DNA from: JBFMCT01 sp046565765
GTDB taxonomy: Bacteria > Actinomycetota > Acidimicrobiia > Acidimicrobiales > AC-14
Length of the DNA stretch: 56,038 bases
Reading direction: 5' to 3'
Assembly (NCBI GenBank): GCA_046565765.1
Contig: JBKHXX010000044.1
Coordinates: forward strand, 1 to 56,038
How positions within the stretch are numbered: position 1 is the stretch's first letter; each line of letters starts with the position of its first letter. The notes under the pieces were generated by a model. It had not been told where the DNA came from. It saw nothing but the letters and a program-made list of their open reading frames with translations, and did no database searches. Positions 30,585-38,607 of this stretch are shown here, piece by piece. The position numbers and the translations under genes were made by a program.

Positions 30585-31532
30585 TCAGGAGGCAACGGGG
30601 GCAGGAGGGACGGAAGCCGGGGCGGCGGGGCGGCGGCGCAACCGCGCCGCCCCCCAGCCGAGCAGCCCCAGCACGGCCAGCGGCGTGACCCACCCCAGCA
30701 CCACGATCATCCCGCCTACCACGGCCAGCGCCCCCTCCACGGCCCGCTCGAAGCTCCGGGCCAGGCTCGACGCGGGCTCCGGCTCGGGATCGAAGGGCAG
30801 GGCAGCCCCGGGCTCGTACAGCGAGACCGAGATGGTGGCGAGGGCGGCCGCCTGCTCGAGTTGGGCCCGCTGGCCGTCGAGCTGCTCGATCTGCTGGCGG
30901 ACGTTGAACAGGGCGGTCTGCACCTGCAGGACCTCCCCCACGTTGGCGGCCTTCCCGAGCAGGGCCTGGAGCGACTCCTCCTGGGCCCGCAGGCTGCGCA
31001 GCCGGGCCTCGTAGTCGACCAGCTGGCCGCTGACGTCCTCGCCCCGGATCCCCTCCTGCTCCACCTCGCCCAGCTGGCCGAGGGCCCGGCGGGCATCGTC
31101 GAAGCGGTCGGCCGGCACCCGCAGGGTGAGCTGGCCCGATCGGGGCCGGGGGCCGTCACGCTCCGCCCGAAGCCCGGCACCACCGGTGCTGGACGAGGTC
31201 ACGTACCCGCCGTGGGAGGCGGCGACGGCCGCCGCCCGGTCGAAGGCGGCGCCGAAGCGGCCCTCCTCCACCTCCACCGCCAGGTCGGCCGTCCGCACCA
31301 CCCGAGGCCCGGTGGGTGCGACGGTCTGGGGCAGCCCCGGGGCGGGCGCCGACCCCACCCCGCTGTCCCCGGCCAGGGCCCGTCCGCCCGTTGCGGGCTC
31401 GGCCGCGGCGGACGTGGCCACGTCGGACTCCACGACGGCCCGCTCGCCTCCGTCGTCGGTGGACGAGACCACCGCGCCGGCGACGACCAGCACCGCCACC
31501 AGGCCTGCCACCACCAACCCCGTCCGGCGCAT
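30585..31532 (-). CDS. DUF4349-domain membrane protein
   Basis: The 315-residue protein has an N-terminal membrane segment (about 4-24), a low-complexity outside linker, and a DUF4349-type domain (about 78-255) starting VVRTADLAVEVEEGRFGAAF. This contains a central coiled coil (about 165-220, VDYEARLRSLRAQEESLQAL, then QQIEQLDGQRAQLEQAAALA) and the strand ATISVSLYEP. A second membrane helix (about 270-295) and a basic tail follow. The function of DUF4349 is unknown. GGAGG 6 nt before ATG 31532 shows a normal leader-type translation start, unlike many neighbours. Confidence 0.8.
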   Translation of the reverse strand: MRRTGLVVAGLVAVLVVAGAVVSSTDDGGERAVVESDVATSAAAEPATGGRALAGDSGVGSAPAPGLPQTVAPTGPRVVRTADLAVEVEEGRFGAAFDRAAAVAASHGGYVTSSSTGGAGLRAERDGPRPRSGQLTLRVPADRFDDARRALGQLGEVEQEGIRGEDVSGQLVDYEARLRSLRAQEESLQALLGKAANVGEVLQVQTALFNVRQQIEQLDGQRAQLEQAAALATISVSLYEPGAALPFDPEPEPASSLARSFERAVEGALAVVGGMIVVLGWVTPLAVLGLLGWGAARLRRRPAAPASVPPAPVAS

Positions 31533-31588
31533 CTGCGACCTCCGTCTCCTCTGCGAACGGGAGTTGGACGGCGGCCGGTCCCTCGCCG

Positions 31589-31605
31589 GTTCCCGCTGCG
31601 GGAAC
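31589..31605. promoter_or_regulatory. 17-bp perfect palindrome upstream of the pdtaR operon
   Basis: GTTCCCGC-T-GCGGGAAC is a perfect 8-bp inverted repeat around one base. It lies 28 nt upstream of the -10-like TAGACT, the usual place for an activator site next to the -35 region. It also lies between two divergent genes. A partial match (GTTCCCGC-C-GCGGGGG) is present in the helR leader at 16475-16490. Confidence 0.45.
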
Positions 31606-31633
31606 GTTTCGATCCGGAACGGACCTCGGTCGG

Positions 31634-31639
31634 TAGACT
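31634..31639 (+). promoter_or_regulatory. -10-like hexamer TAGACT
   Basis: TAGACT ends 9 nt before ATG 31649. The same 9-mer CGGTAGACT is found upstream of rpsA (39892-39900). Confidence 0.45.
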
Positions 31640-31648
31640 TCCCGTCCC

Positions 31649-31942
31649 ATGTCCCGGTGGCTCGTCGAGAAGCGGCTGTCCCAGTCGGCGGAGCGGCTCA
31701 AGCAGCTGCGCGCCGAGTTGGGCGTGGTCGACGAGCAACTCCTGTTCCTGTCCGGGACGGCCGACGAGGCGCGGTTGCGGGCCCTCGTCTCCGAGACGCC
31801 CCTGGCCGACCGGGAGCACCGCGACGCCCAGAAGCACGCCGACGCCATGAGCCGGCGTCGGGCGGAGATCGTGGCGTCGATCCAGGAGCTGGAGCGCACC
31901 CAGGACGAGCTGCTCGACCGCCTGGCGAGCGAAGCGTCCTAG
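31649..31942 (+). CDS. Small coiled-coil protein preceding PdtaR
   Basis: The 97-residue protein is almost entirely helical and charged, with heptad-like stretches (KRLSQSAERLKQLRAELGVV and RRRAEIVASIQELERTQDEL), so a coiled-coil dimer is likely. There is no signal peptide or membrane helix. It lies 19 bases before the PdtaR-like response regulator on the same strand and shares its promoter. A partner role for that regulator is possible, but no family function is known to me. Confidence 0.7.
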   Translation: MSRWLVEKRLSQSAERLKQLRAELGVVDEQLLFLSGTADEARLRALVSETPLADREHRDAQKHADAMSRRRAEIVASIQELERTQDELLDRLASEAS

Positions 31943-31961
31943 GGGAGACGGGGACCACGCC

Positions 31962-32561
31962 ATGACCGTGCGCGTCGTCATCGCCGAGGACGAGGCCATC
32001 ATCCGCCTCGACCTGAAGGAGACCCTCGAGGAGGAGGGCTACGAGGTCGTGGGCGAGACCGGCCGTGGCGACGAGGCGGTCACCCTCGTGCGCCAGCTCG
32101 AGCCCGACCTGGCCATCCTCGACATCAAGATGCCCGGGGACATGGACGGCATCGCCGCCGCCCGTGAGATCGCCCAGCACCGCAAGGCCGCCGTCCTCAT
32201 CCTCACCGCCTTCAGCCAGCGCGACCTGGTACAGAAGGCGACCGAGGCCGGCGTCATGCACTACCTGGTCAAGCCGTTCCAGAAGAGCGCCCTCATCCCC
32301 GCCATCGAGGTCGCCCTCGGCCGCTTTGCCGACGTGCGGGCGCTCGAGCAGGAGTCCGAGGAGCTCAAGGAGCAGCTCGTGACCCGCCGGCTCGTCCACC
32401 GGGCCCAGGGCGTCCTCCAGGACAAGCACGGCATGTCGGAGGACGAGGCTTTCAACTTCATCCAGCGCACCGCCATGCGCCACCGGGTCAAGATGCGGGT
32501 GATCGCCGAGCGGATCCTGGCCGGCGAGCTGGAGCCCCCGCCGCCGGATACTGGTTCTTGA
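31962..32561 (+). CDS. pdtaR: ANTAR-domain response regulator
   Basis: The 199-residue protein has a receiver domain (about 4-120) with acidic pocket EDE (9-11), phospho-acceptor Asp54 in LAILDIKMPG, and the conserved Lys in YLVKPF. A short linker and a C-terminal ANTAR domain follow (about 130-190, LVHRAQGVLQDKHGMSEDEA). ANTAR proteins bind paired hairpins in mRNA and prevent termination after phosphorylation. The mycobacterial orthologue PdtaR works with the kinase PdtaS and lies close to polA and rpsA. The same order is kept here, apart from an inserted gene. No PdtaS-like kinase is next to it. A GGGGAGA stretch precedes the ATG. Confidence 0.88.
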   Translation: MTVRVVIAEDEAIIRLDLKETLEEEGYEVVGETGRGDEAVTLVRQLEPDLAILDIKMPGDMDGIAAAREIAQHRKAAVLILTAFSQRDLVQKATEAGVMHYLVKPFQKSALIPAIEVALGRFADVRALEQESEELKEQLVTRRLVHRAQGVLQDKHGMSEDEAFNFIQRTAMRHRVKMRVIAERILAGELEPPPPDTGS

Positions 32562-32578
32562 CGTCTCCGCGTCGAGCC

Positions 32579-32603
32579 CCGTAGGTTCGCGCCAAATCTA
32601 CGG
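32579..32603 (+). terminator. Small stem-loop after pdtaR
   Basis: CCGTAG / CTACGG with a 13-nt loop lies 17 bases after the pdtaR stop and just before the ribosome site of the next gene. It is a weak candidate terminator and marks the left junction of the AT-richer gene. Confidence 0.35.
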
Positions 32604-32615
32604 CAGGAGATGGAA

Positions 32616-34370
32616 ATGGCGGGCGGACGAACGTGCTTTGTAATCATGCCTATTAGGAGCGAGGGGAGCGAGGACTACTTACACTTCCGCACAATCTACG
32701 ATGATTGGATCCGTCCCGTGCTTGTCGAGGCTGGATACAGCGTTGTCCGTGGAGACGATGTTCAGGCAGCCGGAGCTATCACCAAAGACGTTATTCTTCG
32801 CCTAGCACATGCTGATCTTGTCGTCGCGGACTTAACCGACCTCAACCCCAACGTGTTCTACGAGCTCGGCGTACGTCACGCCTTGCGAGGTTCAGGTACA
32901 GTTATGTTGCTCGATGAAGGCCGGACCGAGGCCGTTCCCTTCGACTTGACGGCGTATCGAGTGATTATGTTCCGGAGCGACCTCCTGGGCATAGGAAAGT
33001 TGAGGCGGGACTTGGCCAACTTCGCCAAGGCCTTGGCCGAGGATGCAGGTACACCGCGGCGTGATAACCCGGTCCACGACTGGATTCCTACCCTTCCTAT
33101 CAACGCTTCCGCCGCTTCAACGGGCTCCGAGGCGGAGGAACTCCGGATCCAGATAGCCGGGCTCGAGCGTAAACTTCGGAACTACGAGCAGGCCTACGGA
33201 CTGGTTGAGCGCGAGTCGACAAGCACACAAAGCGCGTCTGGAGTCATCCTCACGGCCTTGCAGCAAGCTTCTCAAGGCACACTGGCGTCAGACCTCGTTG
33301 CTGACGCACATTCCGCGACTGTCAAGCAGGATCGAACGGCGTTTCTCTCGGTCGTCAATCGTATCGTTCAGAGTTCCGTTCGCCTCTCCGCTAGAGAGTT
33401 CCTGACTCTCACGAGGGATGCCTCTTCGCTCGGTCTGGGGGACGTCGCCCGTGCAATCTTCCAGGTTGCACGAACGGCGCACCCCAAGGATCGAGAGTTG
33501 CATACCGCCGAATTGGCAAGCTTGGCACATTCTGACGAGCCCGCAGATCGGGACCGCGCCCGATTGGAGATTGCAAATTTGATCGGGATTGAAGTGACTG
33601 ACTCGGACGTGATCGTCCCTGAGTCGCTATCTAGAGAGGGCTATGCACTTATAGGCATTATGCTCGACGCCTACCACCGTAACGGGCTAGATCACGAAGC
33701 ACTAAAGGTGACAAGCGCCTTGGTCGCCCAACTTCCGGACTCAACGACGATCGCTCGCAACCACGCTCGCGCGCTGGAGTCTGTCGGCCAAACGGAGGAG
33801 GCTCTAGAGGGCTATCGGCAAGCGCTCTGGTCTTCGGACGTCGACGATACAACGGCCGAGTGGCTAGGGAACGAACTCCATAATCGCAGCCGATACGTGG
33901 ACGCTCTCGAGGCCTACATATTAGCATGCATGCTGGATCCAGATGACGCTAAGAACTTCGGACACGTCGCCGAGGAGATAGCTCGTGCGCTGCGCGCTCA
34001 AGAAAAGGCAGGATTAGTACAGCCGGACCGGAAACTGCCGGATTTTTTTTCGCTCGACATTGCGTTTCACGCACTCGTCGCAGCTTGTTCCTGTACACGC
34101 ATAACCAATGAAGCAATCTCCCGATGTACAATTGCTGCCGAGGTTGCTGAGCTAGACGTCAACATCATCGCTCTGATGACCGCTGTTCGCGAGTCTCCGC
34201 CCGGCTCATCCAGCGATTCACTTTCGCGGATGAAGTTTGCCGAGAGGGCTGAGTTCGCGCGGGCTCTGTATGCGGAGCTCGCCAGTCCTCTCACGATGAG
34301 GCCAGGCGGCGCAGCGTATGAAGTGATCAAGCCTCGGGCAGGGGGCTCCAGCACGGACTCAACAGACTGA
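32616..34370 (+). CDS. NDT/TIR-like nucleotide-processing domain fused to long helical (TPR-like) region; probably acquired
   Basis: The 584-residue protein begins with a deoxyribosyltransferase/TIR-like Rossmannoid domain (about 5-110). Its features are CFVIMPI, the long helix YDDWIRPVLVEAGY, and VVADLTDLNPNVFYELG, in which Glu83 is in the catalytic position of nucleoside 2-deoxyribosyltransferases. A coiled-coil segment (about 140-170) and a long alpha-helical part with TPR-like pairs (for example ARALESVGQTEEALEGYRQA, LEAYILACMLDPDD) follow. ATG 32616 is preferred to ATG 32610 because AGGAG is 6 nt upstream. Codon use is visibly AT-richer than all neighbours. It sits between pdtaR and the LprG-like gene in an otherwise conserved order. 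The domain pairing resembles immune effectors that act on nucleotides; this role is inferred. Confidence 0.72.
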   Translation: MAGGRTCFVIMPIRSEGSEDYLHFRTIYDDWIRPVLVEAGYSVVRGDDVQAAGAITKDVILRLAHADLVVADLTDLNPNVFYELGVRHALRGSGTVMLLDEGRTEAVPFDLTAYRVIMFRSDLLGIGKLRRDLANFAKALAEDAGTPRRDNPVHDWIPTLPINASAASTGSEAEELRIQIAGLERKLRNYEQAYGLVERESTSTQSASGVILTALQQASQGTLASDLVADAHSATVKQDRTAFLSVVNRIVQSSVRLSAREFLTLTRDASSLGLGDVARAIFQVARTAHPKDRELHTAELASLAHSDEPADRDRARLEIANLIGIEVTDSDVIVPESLSREGYALIGIMLDAYHRNGLDHEALKVTSALVAQLPDSTTIARNHARALESVGQTEEALEGYRQALWSSDVDDTTAEWLGNELHNRSRYVDALEAYILACMLDPDDAKNFGHVAEEIARALRAQEKAGLVQPDRKLPDFFSLDIAFHALVAACSCTRITNEAISRCTIAAEVAELDVNIIALMTAVRESPPGSSSDSLSRMKFAERAEFARALYAELASPLTMRPGGAAYEVIKPRAGGSSTDSTD

Positions 34371-34383
34371 GGCGGCGACCGCT

Positions 34384-35211
34384 TCAGCGGCGGCCCGGGG
34401 TGCCGGCGAACAGGCTGGTGAAGTCGGTGGTCTGGTCGGCGGCCGGGATCTGGACGTCGACGGTGGTGCCGAAGTCGTACAGCTCCAGCTCCACCCGTCC
34501 CGCGCTGGAGGGGCCGCTGTCGGTGCGGGCGATCTCGAAGGCCAGCTTGCGTAGGCGTCCTTCGTCGTCCACCCAGACGTCGGCCGGGAAGGTCGACGTT
34601 CCGAGCGACTCGATGGCCTGGTCGACGGCGGGGCGGGCGTCGGCGTCGACCTCGTCGCGGGCCTTGCGCAGGTCGACCGTCCCCCGGTAGTGGGTGGTCG
34701 CCTCGCCCCTCACAGGCTCTTCGCCGACCTCCTCCATGTCGTCGACCGCACCCTCCAGAAAGCGCAGGGCCTGGCTCGGGTCGACCGATCGGAGCTGGCC
34801 CAGCGAGCCGATGTCGACGCCCGCCTGCTGGCCGAGGGTGCCGAGGTCGATGCGGATCCACGGCTTGGTGGCCGCCGCCGCCATCTGGGCCGGGGTCTTC
34901 ACGTAGATGGTGCTGCCGTCGAGCACGGCGTCCAGGGTGCTGGCGCCGAAGGTGGCGGCGAGCGCGCCGAGGTCGAGGCTCAGGGCGCCGCGTCCGTCCT
35001 GGAGGTCGAAGGCGCCTTCGCCCCCGACCGTCGCGGTGGCCCCGGTCGAGGCGAAGGTGATGTTGATCGCCACCCGGGCCGTCCCTGCGTCGATCGTCTT
35101 CTCCGGTGCGGCCCGCACCACGTCGGCGGCGTCGTCCCCACCGCTGCCCGAGCACGCCGCCAGGAGCACCAGCGCGACCGCCGCCGCCAGCGACCGCACC
35201 GCGGCGGTCAT
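34384..35211 (-). CDS. LprG/LppX-like lipoprotein
   Basis: The 275-residue protein has a lipoprotein signal (AVALVLLAAC) and a beta-rich domain with alternating pattern over the whole length (TARVAINITFASTGATATVG, ADVWVDDEGRLRKLAFEI), like the LppX_LprAFG family that carries triacylated lipids or glycolipids between membrane and envelope. The segment YRGTVDLRKARDEVDADARP matches the family's central helix region. Its start overlaps the stop of the DtxR-like gene (ATGA), so it is translationally coupled to the metal regulator. Confidence 0.78.
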   Translation of the reverse strand: MTAAVRSLAAAVALVLLAACSGSGGDDAADVVRAAPEKTIDAGTARVAINITFASTGATATVGGEGAFDLQDGRGALSLDLGALAATFGASTLDAVLDGSTIYVKTPAQMAAAATKPWIRIDLGTLGQQAGVDIGSLGQLRSVDPSQALRFLEGAVDDMEEVGEEPVRGEATTHYRGTVDLRKARDEVDADARPAVDQAIESLGTSTFPADVWVDDEGRLRKLAFEIARTDSGPSSAGRVELELYDFGTTVDVQIPAADQTTDFTSLFAGTPGRR

Positions 35212-35867
35212 ACCCGCTCCACGTACAGCTGCCCGGCCAGCGCCGGGCCGAGGGCGATCGACCCTCGGTCGAGGTCGAGCGTGACCGTGCCATCGGGGGC
35301 GCGGTCGCGCACCTGGGCGGCGACGCCGGGGATGAACCCATGGCTGTCGAGATACACGAGTGCCTCCTGGTCGACCTCGACCTGCTCGGTGACCCGCTCC
35401 AGCCGTACCCGATCTCCCGGCTCCGTATCCGCCAGGGCTTGGAGGTCCCGCACCGGCCCGTTCATCCCCGGGATGGGGTTGCCGTGGGCGCACGTGGCGG
35501 GGTGGTCGAGGATGGCGATCAGCCGCTCCTCCACCGCGTCGGACATCACGTGCTCCCACCGGCACGCCTCGATGTGGGTCTGGCTCCAGGGGATGCCGAT
35601 GACGTCCAGGAGGAACCGCTCGGCCAGCCGGTGCTTGCGCACCACGCTCTCGGCCCGCACCCGCCCCGGCTCCGTGAGCTTCAGGATCCGGCCGTCCGCC
35701 TCGACGTAGCCATCGCTCTTCAGCCGCCGCACCGTCTCCGAAACGGTCGGGGCGGAGTGGCCCAGGTGCTCGGCCAGGCGGGCCTGGATCACCTGGGTGC
35801 CCTCTTCCTCGAGCTCCCAGATCGCCTCGAGGTACTCCTCGACCGGGGGGTGAAAGCCGTCTGCCAT
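35208..35867 (-). CDS. DtxR/IdeR-family metal-dependent repressor
   Basis: The 219-residue protein has an N-terminal winged helix (about 8-65, VIQARLAEHLGHSAPTVSET), a metal-binding dimer domain (about 70-140) and a C-terminal SH3-like domain (about 145-219). The metal ligands are all present with the same numbers as in DtxR: His79, Glu83, His98, Cys102, Glu105 and His106. The Cys favours an iron-sensing DtxR/IdeR type over a manganese-sensing MntR type. ATG 35867 is the natural domain start and has TACCAT 7 nt upstream. It is divergent from polA across 73 bases that hold a mirror-symmetric repeat. Confidence 0.87.
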   Translation of the reverse strand: MADGFHPPVEEYLEAIWELEEEGTQVIQARLAEHLGHSAPTVSETVRRLKSDGYVEADGRILKLTEPGRVRAESVVRKHRLAERFLLDVIGIPWSQTHIEACRWEHVMSDAVEERLIAILDHPATCAHGNPIPGMNGPVRDLQALADTEPGDRVRLERVTEQVEVDQEALVYLDSHGFIPGVAAQVRDRAPDGTVTLDLDRGSIALGPALAGQLYVERV

Positions 35868-35874
35868 CGGATCG

Positions 35875-35880
35875 ATGGTA
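35875..35880 (-). promoter_or_regulatory. -10-like hexamer TACCAT of the dtxR-like gene
   Basis: TACCAT on the minus strand ends 7 nt before ATG 35867, consistent with a leaderless message. Confidence 0.45.
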
Positions 35881-35881
35881 C

Positions 35882-35924
35882 CGGCCCGGCCAGCCCGGAT
35901 CCCCCCGTCGATCGGGCCGGGCCG
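35882..35924. repeat. 10-bp inverted repeat between dtxR-like and polA promoters
   Basis: CGGCCCGGCC (35882-35891) and GGCCGGGCCG (35915-35924) are exact inverted copies 23 nt apart. Each arm lies 1-3 nt outside one of the two divergent -10-like boxes, so the whole region is mirror symmetric. It could be a shared operator or a structural feature of the divergent promoter. Confidence 0.45.
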
Positions 35925-35927
35925 CCG

Positions 35928-35933
35928 TACTAT
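35928..35933 (+). promoter_or_regulatory. -10-like hexamer TACTAT of polA
   Basis: TACTAT ends 7 nt before ATG 35941, and no Shine-Dalgarno lies between, so a leaderless polA mRNA is likely. Confidence 0.5.
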
Positions 35934-35940
35934 CGGTCCG

Positions 35941-38607
35941 ATGGCCCGCTTCCTGCTGCTCGACGGCAACTCGCTGGCCTACCGGGCCTTCTTTGCCCTG
36001 CCCACCGACATGGCCACCGCCTCGGGGCAGGTCACCAACGCCGTGTTCGGCTTCACGTCGATGCTGATCAACCTGCTCAAGGACCACAAGCCCACGCACA
36101 TGGCGATCGCCTTCGACCGCCCGGAGCGCACGTTCCGCCACGACCTCGTACCCGCCTACAAGGAGGGCCGGGCCGAGGCGCCCGACATCCTCCGCCAGCA
36201 GATGGGCCTCGTCCGCCAGGTGGTCGAGACCCTCAAGATCCCCATGGTCGACCACCCCGGCTTCGAGGCCGACGACGTGCTGGCCACCTTGGCCACCCAG
36301 GTACGCGACCGGGGTGACGAGGTCATCATCGTCACCGGCGACCGCGACACCTACCAGTTGGTCGAGGACCCCTACGTCAAGGTGCTCTACAACCGCCGGG
36401 GGGTGAGCGACTACGTCCTCTACGACGAGGCCGGCATCGCCGAGCGCACGGGCGTGACACCCGCCCTCTACCCGCAGTACGCGGCCCTGCGCGGCGACCC
36501 CTCCGACAACCTTCCGGGGGTCCCCGGCGTGGGCGAGAAGACGGCGGCCAGGCTGCTGAACCAGTGGGGCGACCTCGACGCCGTGTTCGCCAACGTGGAC
36601 GCCAACACCCCGAAGCTGCGGGAGAACCTGCGGGCCGCCGAAGGGCAGGTGCGGGCCAACGCCTCGGCCACGCCCCTCGTCCGCGACGTCCCCCTCGACG
36701 TCGACCTCGACGACCTCCGCATGGGCCCGTGGGACCCCGAGGCGGTCCGCACCCTGTTCCGCTTCCTCGAGTTCAACACCCTGTACCCGCGCCTCCAGGA
36801 GGCGGTGGGCGCCCAGGCCGCGGCCCCGCCGCCGGCGGAGGCCCTCGAAGTGGACGTCGACCGGGTGACCGACGGAGCCTCGGCCGTCGACCTGCTCGGC
36901 CGCCTCGGACCCGGGCCGGTGCCGGTCGCGGCGGCGTGGGAAGGAGAGGAGGGACGCTCACCGCTCACGGGCCTGGCCTTCGCCACCGGGGCCGGCGGGG
37001 CCGCCTGGATCGAAGCCGCAACGCTCGCCCAGCCGGCGGTCAGCTCGGCCCTGGGGCGGCTGTTCGGCCACGGCGGACCGCCTGTCGAGGCGCACCGGGC
37101 CAAGGAGCTGATGCACGGCCTGGCCCGCCTGGGCGTCGACCTCCACGCCCTCGACGTCGACACCGCCATCGCCGCCTACCTCATCGACCCGGCCGAGGGC
37201 ACGTACGCCCTGGAGACGGTGGCCGCCCGCTACCTCGGCCTGGACCTGAGCGTGCCCGACGCCCCGCCCGCCGGCCAGCTCGACCTGTCCGGCACCGCCT
37301 CCGACCCGGCTGAGGACACCGGACGGCGGGCGGAGGCCACCCGGCGCCTGGCCGAGGCCCTCGACAACGCCATGGGCGCCCGCGGCCTCCGCCGCCTGTA
37401 CGACGACGTGGAGCGCCCGCTCGTCCGCGTGCTGGCCCGCATGGAGGAGGCCGGCGTGCGGGTCGACGTCGACGCCCTGCGAGCCCTGAACGCCGGCCTG
37501 GTAGAGGAGGGCCGGCGTCTCGAACAGGAGATCCAGGAGCTGGCCGGCGAGCCGTTCCTCGTCAACTCCACCCTCCAGCTCCGGCACGTGCTGTTCGACA
37601 AGCTCGGGCTCCAGCCCCAGAAGAAGACCAAGACCGGCTTCTCCACCGACGCCGCCTCGCTTGAGAAGCTCCGGGGCCAGCACCCCATCATCGAGCCCCT
37701 CCTGCGCTACCGGGAGGTGGAGAAGCTGCGGTCGACCTACGGCGAGACGCTGGTCGCCGAGGTGGGCCCCGACGCCCGCATCCACGCCACGTTCAACCAG
37801 ACCGTGGCCCGCACCGGCCGGCTCAGCTCCGACCGCCCCAACCTCCACAACATCCCGATCCGCACCGAGGAGGGCCGCCGCATCCGCCGGGCGTTCATCC
37901 CCGCCGAGGGCTGCCGGTTCCTGGTGGCCGACTACAACCAGATCGAGCTGCGGGTCATCGCCCACCTGGCCCAGGACCCGGGCCTCATCGAGGCCTTCAC
38001 CGACGGGCGCGACATCCACCAGGCCACCGCCGCCCGCATCTTCGGGGTCGAGCCGTCGGAGGTGACCATCGGCCAGCGCTCGAAGGCCAAGATGGTCTCC
38101 TACGGCCTGGCCTACGGGATGGAGGCCTACGGCCTGGCGTCCCGCCTCGGCATCGGCACCGACGAGGCGGCCGGCATCCTGGCTGCCTACTTCGAGGCCT
38201 TCCCCGCCGTGCGCTCCTACATGGACCGCACGGTGGCCGAGGCCCGCGACCGGGGCTACACGGAGACGCTGTTCGGCCGCCGCCGCCACATCCCCGAGCT
38301 GTCCTCGCCCAACTACCGGCTGCGCCAGGCGGGCGAACGCCAGGCCATGAACGCCGGCATCCAGGGGTTGGCCGCCGACATCTTCAAGATGGCCCTGGTC
38401 CGCCTCGACCGGGCTCTGGAGAGCGGGCGTCACCGCAGCCGCCTGGTCCTCCAGGTCCACGACGAGGTCATCCTCGAGGTCCCCCCCGACGAGGCCGAGG
38501 CCGTCACCGCAGTCACCCTCCAGGCCATGCGGGACGTGTGCGAGCTGTCCGTCCCCCTCGAGGTCAACCTGTCGTGGGGCGACAGCTGGGCCGATGCCAA
38601 GGGCTGA
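35941..38607 (+). CDS. polA: DNA polymerase I, proofreading domain degenerate
   Basis: The 888-residue protein is a full-length Pol I. The 5' nuclease domain (about 1-290) has LLLDGNSLAYRAFFAL, AFDRP, EADDVLATLA and GDPSDNLPGVPGVGEKTA. The middle domain (about 300-480) lacks the Asp-x-Glu of ExoI and other metal ligands, so it should have no 3'-5' proofreading, as in other actinobacterial Pol I. The polymerase domain has motif A DYNQIELR (from residue 664), O-helix RSKAKMVSYGLAYG, and motif C HDE (840-842). It removes Okazaki primers and fills repair gaps. The next gene overlaps its 3' end by 14 bases. Confidence 0.95.
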   Translation: MARFLLLDGNSLAYRAFFALPTDMATASGQVTNAVFGFTSMLINLLKDHKPTHMAIAFDRPERTFRHDLVPAYKEGRAEAPDILRQQMGLVRQVVETLKIPMVDHPGFEADDVLATLATQVRDRGDEVIIVTGDRDTYQLVEDPYVKVLYNRRGVSDYVLYDEAGIAERTGVTPALYPQYAALRGDPSDNLPGVPGVGEKTAARLLNQWGDLDAVFANVDANTPKLRENLRAAEGQVRANASATPLVRDVPLDVDLDDLRMGPWDPEAVRTLFRFLEFNTLYPRLQEAVGAQAAAPPPAEALEVDVDRVTDGASAVDLLGRLGPGPVPVAAAWEGEEGRSPLTGLAFATGAGGAAWIEAATLAQPAVSSALGRLFGHGGPPVEAHRAKELMHGLARLGVDLHALDVDTAIAAYLIDPAEGTYALETVAARYLGLDLSVPDAPPAGQLDLSGTASDPAEDTGRRAEATRRLAEALDNAMGARGLRRLYDDVERPLVRVLARMEEAGVRVDVDALRALNAGLVEEGRRLEQEIQELAGEPFLVNSTLQLRHVLFDKLGLQPQKKTKTGFSTDAASLEKLRGQHPIIEPLLRYREVEKLRSTYGETLVAEVGPDARIHATFNQTVARTGRLSSDRPNLHNIPIRTEEGRRIRRAFIPAEGCRFLVADYNQIELRVIAHLAQDPGLIEAFTDGRDIHQATAARIFGVEPSEVTIGQRSKAKMVSYGLAYGMEAYGLASRLGIGTDEAAGILAAYFEAFPAVRSYMDRTVAEARDRGYTETLFGRRRHIPELSSPNYRLRQAGERQAMNAGIQGLAADIFKMALVRLDRALESGRHRSRLVLQVHDEVILEVPPDEAEAVTAVTLQAMRDVCELSVPLEVNLSWGDSWADAKG

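Noticed and set aside
32562..32615. tRNA 3' end as an integration site next to the acquired gene
   Set aside because: The GGTTCG-like bases belong to a simple 6-bp hairpin; no acceptor stem, anticodon arm or direct repeat could be found.
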